A stretch of 64,000 nucleotides of DNA from Opisthorchis felineus. Lineage: Eukaryota > Platyhelminthes > Trematoda > Opisthorchiida > Opisthorchiidae. The stretch lies in contig SJOL01009404.1 in the NCBI GenBank assembly GCA_004794785.1, positions 266,318 through 330,317 of the forward strand, given 5' to 3'. Positions within the stretch are counted from its first letter, which is position 1. Every line of letters begins with the position of its first letter. The notes beneath the pieces were generated by a model, which was not told the origin of the DNA, ran no database searches, and saw only the letters and a list, made by a program, of their open reading frames with translations. The position numbers and the translations under genes are program-made. Positions 61,135 to 64,000 of the stretch are shown one piece after another.

Positions 61135-63481
61135 GTAAGATTTTAGACACGTTCTTGAACTTGTCGAAGAAAATAAAGCCTATTTCAAAAACAATATGTA
61201 GTAGGCTTAAAACATCCCTGTTATTACTCATGATTTGGATCATTATATTGCTGAAAAAAGTCTATTAGGCAGTGACTGATTGCTTGAACCTTTGATTTAT
61301 GTCTATTATCAATGTATAGCTTGGCTCGTATACTATGCTGCAGTTAGGCGAATAGTCTCAGTTTTCGGTCTAAGGATAATTCAACCATTCCTCAAATCCA
61401 AGGGTGCGGCACGGCAGTTCACCTGTCTGTCGTTACAAAGCAAACTCTCGTAGGACATAATCGCACTCTTTAAAAAACGAACTTGAATGGCCTTGAAGTG
61501 TATGCCTGCGGTAAAACACTGCCCCTTTCCAGTGCAATCTTCATGTGAATGACTCACTACCATTTATAAACTTTTGCGACGACAGTTCCGTTTTACCATG
61601 GTAACAAGCAATCCTCCCGATGACGCCCAAAAATGTGATTTTTACATGGACGAAATTTCCCAGCCAAGGGGACAACAAACTATGGTCATGAGTGGTTGTT
61701 ATTTCTGACAAGAATATTTAACTTGATTCTGTCCTTAGCTGACCTGACTCGAACGCCGGATACACAAGCAGACGCAAAATCTAGTCTGTCGCTATCCAAG
61801 AAAATGCAAGTCTGTCTGCAAGAAAGAAATATTCAAGTATTCTGTCGTCATTGGACAACTTTATACTGTCATCTAGGCGTGGGAGGCTAAGCTCATCACA
61901 AGAGGAAGAGTTCCAGCAAAATACAGTACTGGTGAGGGTTCAGAAATGTCGGTTAATATTGCTTACACGTATAACAACTTTTATTTACATTTTCAACACC
62001 GATTTTCTAAAAGTCTAATCGTATGCGCCGATCAATGCAAGTGATACTCTGCATGGGATCTTGCAAATAAGTGACGTCAGGGTCAGTTTATATAGATCAA
62101 AATTCTAAGCTACCATCCTGTCAAGGCCCCCTGACTGAAACAAGACCCTCGTGATCAGTCAGAAATACTTGAACTTATAAATCGCTTTTAAGATCAAGAA
62201 GTTTTGAATAACATATAAAAAGTAATTATTTTAAAACTCGCAAAATTCACTAATCATAGCAAGTTAGTTACAAATAAGGCATGTAGAAAAACGTGTGGTA
62301 ATTAACGCGGAAAGAATGATGGAATCTGAGTACTAGTTTTGACTGATGAACCTGAACAGGGAAAAACATGCGGCGAGTTGTAGGCAAGTTTTCCCAATCT
62401 TCTTTCCACGTAAAACCAAGTGCTCTTCCACTTAATTTATTTTACCTATTTTTATCTACTATTGGTTCATTATTCATTGTTATTTGTTATTGTTGACTAT
62501 TGATTACTGCCTTTTTTCATTTGTTCTGTAAAAAATAAAGCCGATTCTTTAGCTCACTCACACATGCAAGATTCAGATTATTAAAAAAAAACGAAACTTA
62601 ATTTTTTATACTACACCTTCTACACTGGATTCTCTGTCCTGATGTAAGTAAGCTCTCTGAGTGTTGCCCAGAACTACACATGGGTCGTGATTAACTTGCT
62701 TATGTATCTGCAGAAACGAGCTACGTATATCACCTCTTCTCAATTTCGCGAAATCCATGTCCTTTTGAAATGTCGTGAAAAACTTCATCTTTAATTTGCC
62801 TGCGCACAAAAAACTATCTCAAGAAGGCTGCGTAACAGTACTTATGAAGCAAATTACAAAACGACACTGCGTTTCTCTCCCAATTAACAAACAATTCAAC
62901 GTTTAGCCATCAAACTTCAGAATAGTTGTCTAAACCGTTCAGTAACCAGGTTGGTTATCTATTTACAACTCTGGTTCAGCTCATGCTATCCCGGCTGAAC
63001 CCTTAATAACCAAACAGGCTTTTTTCTCACATCAAACAACCAGCTGGGGTTAACTGCCTGTAGCACTTCTTCCTCAGGATAGCCTATTTAGCTGTCCAAA
63101 TTCAGTCGAAATTATTACAGCAGAGGCGACCAAACGGGCTGTTCACACAAGACGATGATGATTTGCCTGCTCATATTTACCGAGTGCTCCTGCGAACCGA
63201 CATGTGTGCCTGCATTGCTTTATCAATATTTCCCATACAGTACTTTACTGATCGATGCAATCTCTTCCAGGCCTGAAACGTGCGCGTTATTTTACATCAT
63301 CAGTCAGCCTCAACCCAAAGCTTGTATTGTTCGATTTTTCATTGGGACCACTGTCATTGAGGAGACGATGTACCTGTGCAGCCTTTTTTTCTATTTCTAT
63401 TTTCTACTGTTTCGTTTTCTCTCCCATCCGTTCTATACTACCGGAAGCTTATGGAGTGACTGTCATTTGTCTCCTGTTGAG
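61135..63481 (+). other. Probable CEP135-like intron with unresolved exon candidates
   Basis: The donor at 61,135 opens an intron whose acceptor I cannot fix. A good acceptor at about 61,735 (TCTGTCCTTAG) is followed by a Ser/Thr/Lys-rich frame, but it is open only in phase 1. A 55-bp block at 61,877-61,931 (RGRLSSSQEEEFQQNTVL, then GTGAGG) enters in phase 2. Neither matches the phase-0 end at 61,134, so both remain unassigned. An AATAAA-containing AT-rich tract lies at about 62,530. Confidence 0.35.
62949..63015. repeat. Nested inverted repeat (hairpin)
   Basis: An inner perfect 8-bp pair (GGTTCAGC / GCTGAACC, about 62,973-63,002) is nested in an outer TGGTTAT / ATAACCA pair. This could fold into a cruciform or RNA hairpin. 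It has no known partner in this window and its function is unknown. Confidence 0.55.
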
Positions 63482-63523
63482 GTGTTTAAAGAAGCTACGG
63501 TAGAAGACTTGCGGTTGGCACGG
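63482..63523 (+). CDS. Possible 42-bp micro-exon of the CEP135-like gene
   Basis: TTTGTCTCCTGTTGAG (a good acceptor) precedes 14 codons reading VFKEATVEDLRLAR, which end at CGG|GTAACG. Both ends are phase 0, the phase left by the exon at 61,006-61,134, and the peptide is heptad-like. Such a short block can occur by chance. The surrounding 143-codon frame (63,155-63,586) is otherwise hydrophobic and unlike CEP135. Confidence 0.25.
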
Positions 63524-63586
63524 GTAACGGGAAGCAAGGCGGCTATGTTGCCAAGGCCCACTTATCGTCAAAATAATGCAGATTGA

Positions 63587-64000
63587 GAAATACTGCCTGT
63601 GACACCGAAGCAGCAGGATTTCTCAAATGATTCTAAGAGGTGATATTATCTAGGCCTTGGTGAGAAGCCTTTGATGGAAACACACGGTTGGTAATCGCTT
63701 GTATGAAGTCAATGTGTAAGGGTGTGGTGATGTACATTGTGGCGTACATTGTTAGACTTGGGAAAATTAGATGTAATTAACTGTTGCGAGAATAAATAAT
63801 TCTCCGAGCAGGTTTGGCAAAGATTCAGTTAATTATCAGAATTATCAGTAAAAACAACACTTGGCATCGCGCAATATTGCACGTTTAACAAACTTTGTGA
63901 TGTAAGAATATGGATGTAACAGCATTTCGTGCCCGATGATTGCTATATTGTATACCGATGTGCAGTTTGTACGTTCACACACTTTTGACAATCAACTGGT
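63587..64000. other. No feature recognised
   Basis: AT-rich sequence to the window end with no exon or repeat that I can support. Confidence 0.5.

Noticed and set aside
63155..63586. 143-codon plus-strand open frame near the window end
   Set aside because: The peptide is dominated by a pyrimidine-rich tract (Phe/Leu/Tyr runs) and has no recognised domain. Only the small possible exon inside it was retained, at low confidence.

Overview
This window looks like eukaryotic nuclear DNA, most likely from a flatworm and probably a trematode. It is moderately AT-rich. Long non-coding stretches separate small GT-AG exons, introns run to several kb, and decayed non-LTR retrotransposons, tRNA-like SINE heads and (TA)n microsatellites are scattered through it. 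The exon peptides and retrotransposon fragments resemble flatworm sequences, but that is recognition by eye, not a search result. I see no bacterial operon, rRNA gene or CRISPR array.

Positions 1-18,380 are a tandem array of three copies of an approximately 8.88-kb unit. Copy 1 (1-5,107) starts outside the window and lacks 3,808 bp that copy 2 has. Copy 2 (5,108-13,986) is the only complete one. Copy 3 (13,987-18,380) stops abruptly against other DNA. Copy 3 is a mosaic, resembling copy 1 in some blocks and copy 2 in others, which suggests gene conversion or unequal crossing-over. Inside the unit, seven plus-strand coding-like blocks look like a decayed gene I cannot name. The unit also holds a dispersed-repeat segment with an old relative at 40.8 kb, and copy 2 carries a decayed CR1/Jockey-type reverse transcriptase.

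Positions 18,381-20,900 hold minus-strand remains of a second non-LTR element (RTE-like), interrupted by about 1.6-1.9 kb of unidentified DNA. From 20,900 to 51,690 I find no certain exon. This stretch contains three members of an inverted-repeat (foldback) family, SINE-like tRNA fragments, the diverged copy of the array segment, a short GC-rich coding-like patch and microsatellites.

The only gene I can name is on the plus strand at 51,690-61,134. Three exons with compatible phases encode coiled-coil sequence matching the middle of CEP135, a centriole cartwheel/assembly protein (TSGA10 is the close paralogue to exclude). Its 5' exons should lie upstream, and its 3' exons downstream of 61,134 or beyond the window. 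Most other open frames here are about the length expected by chance and were left out.
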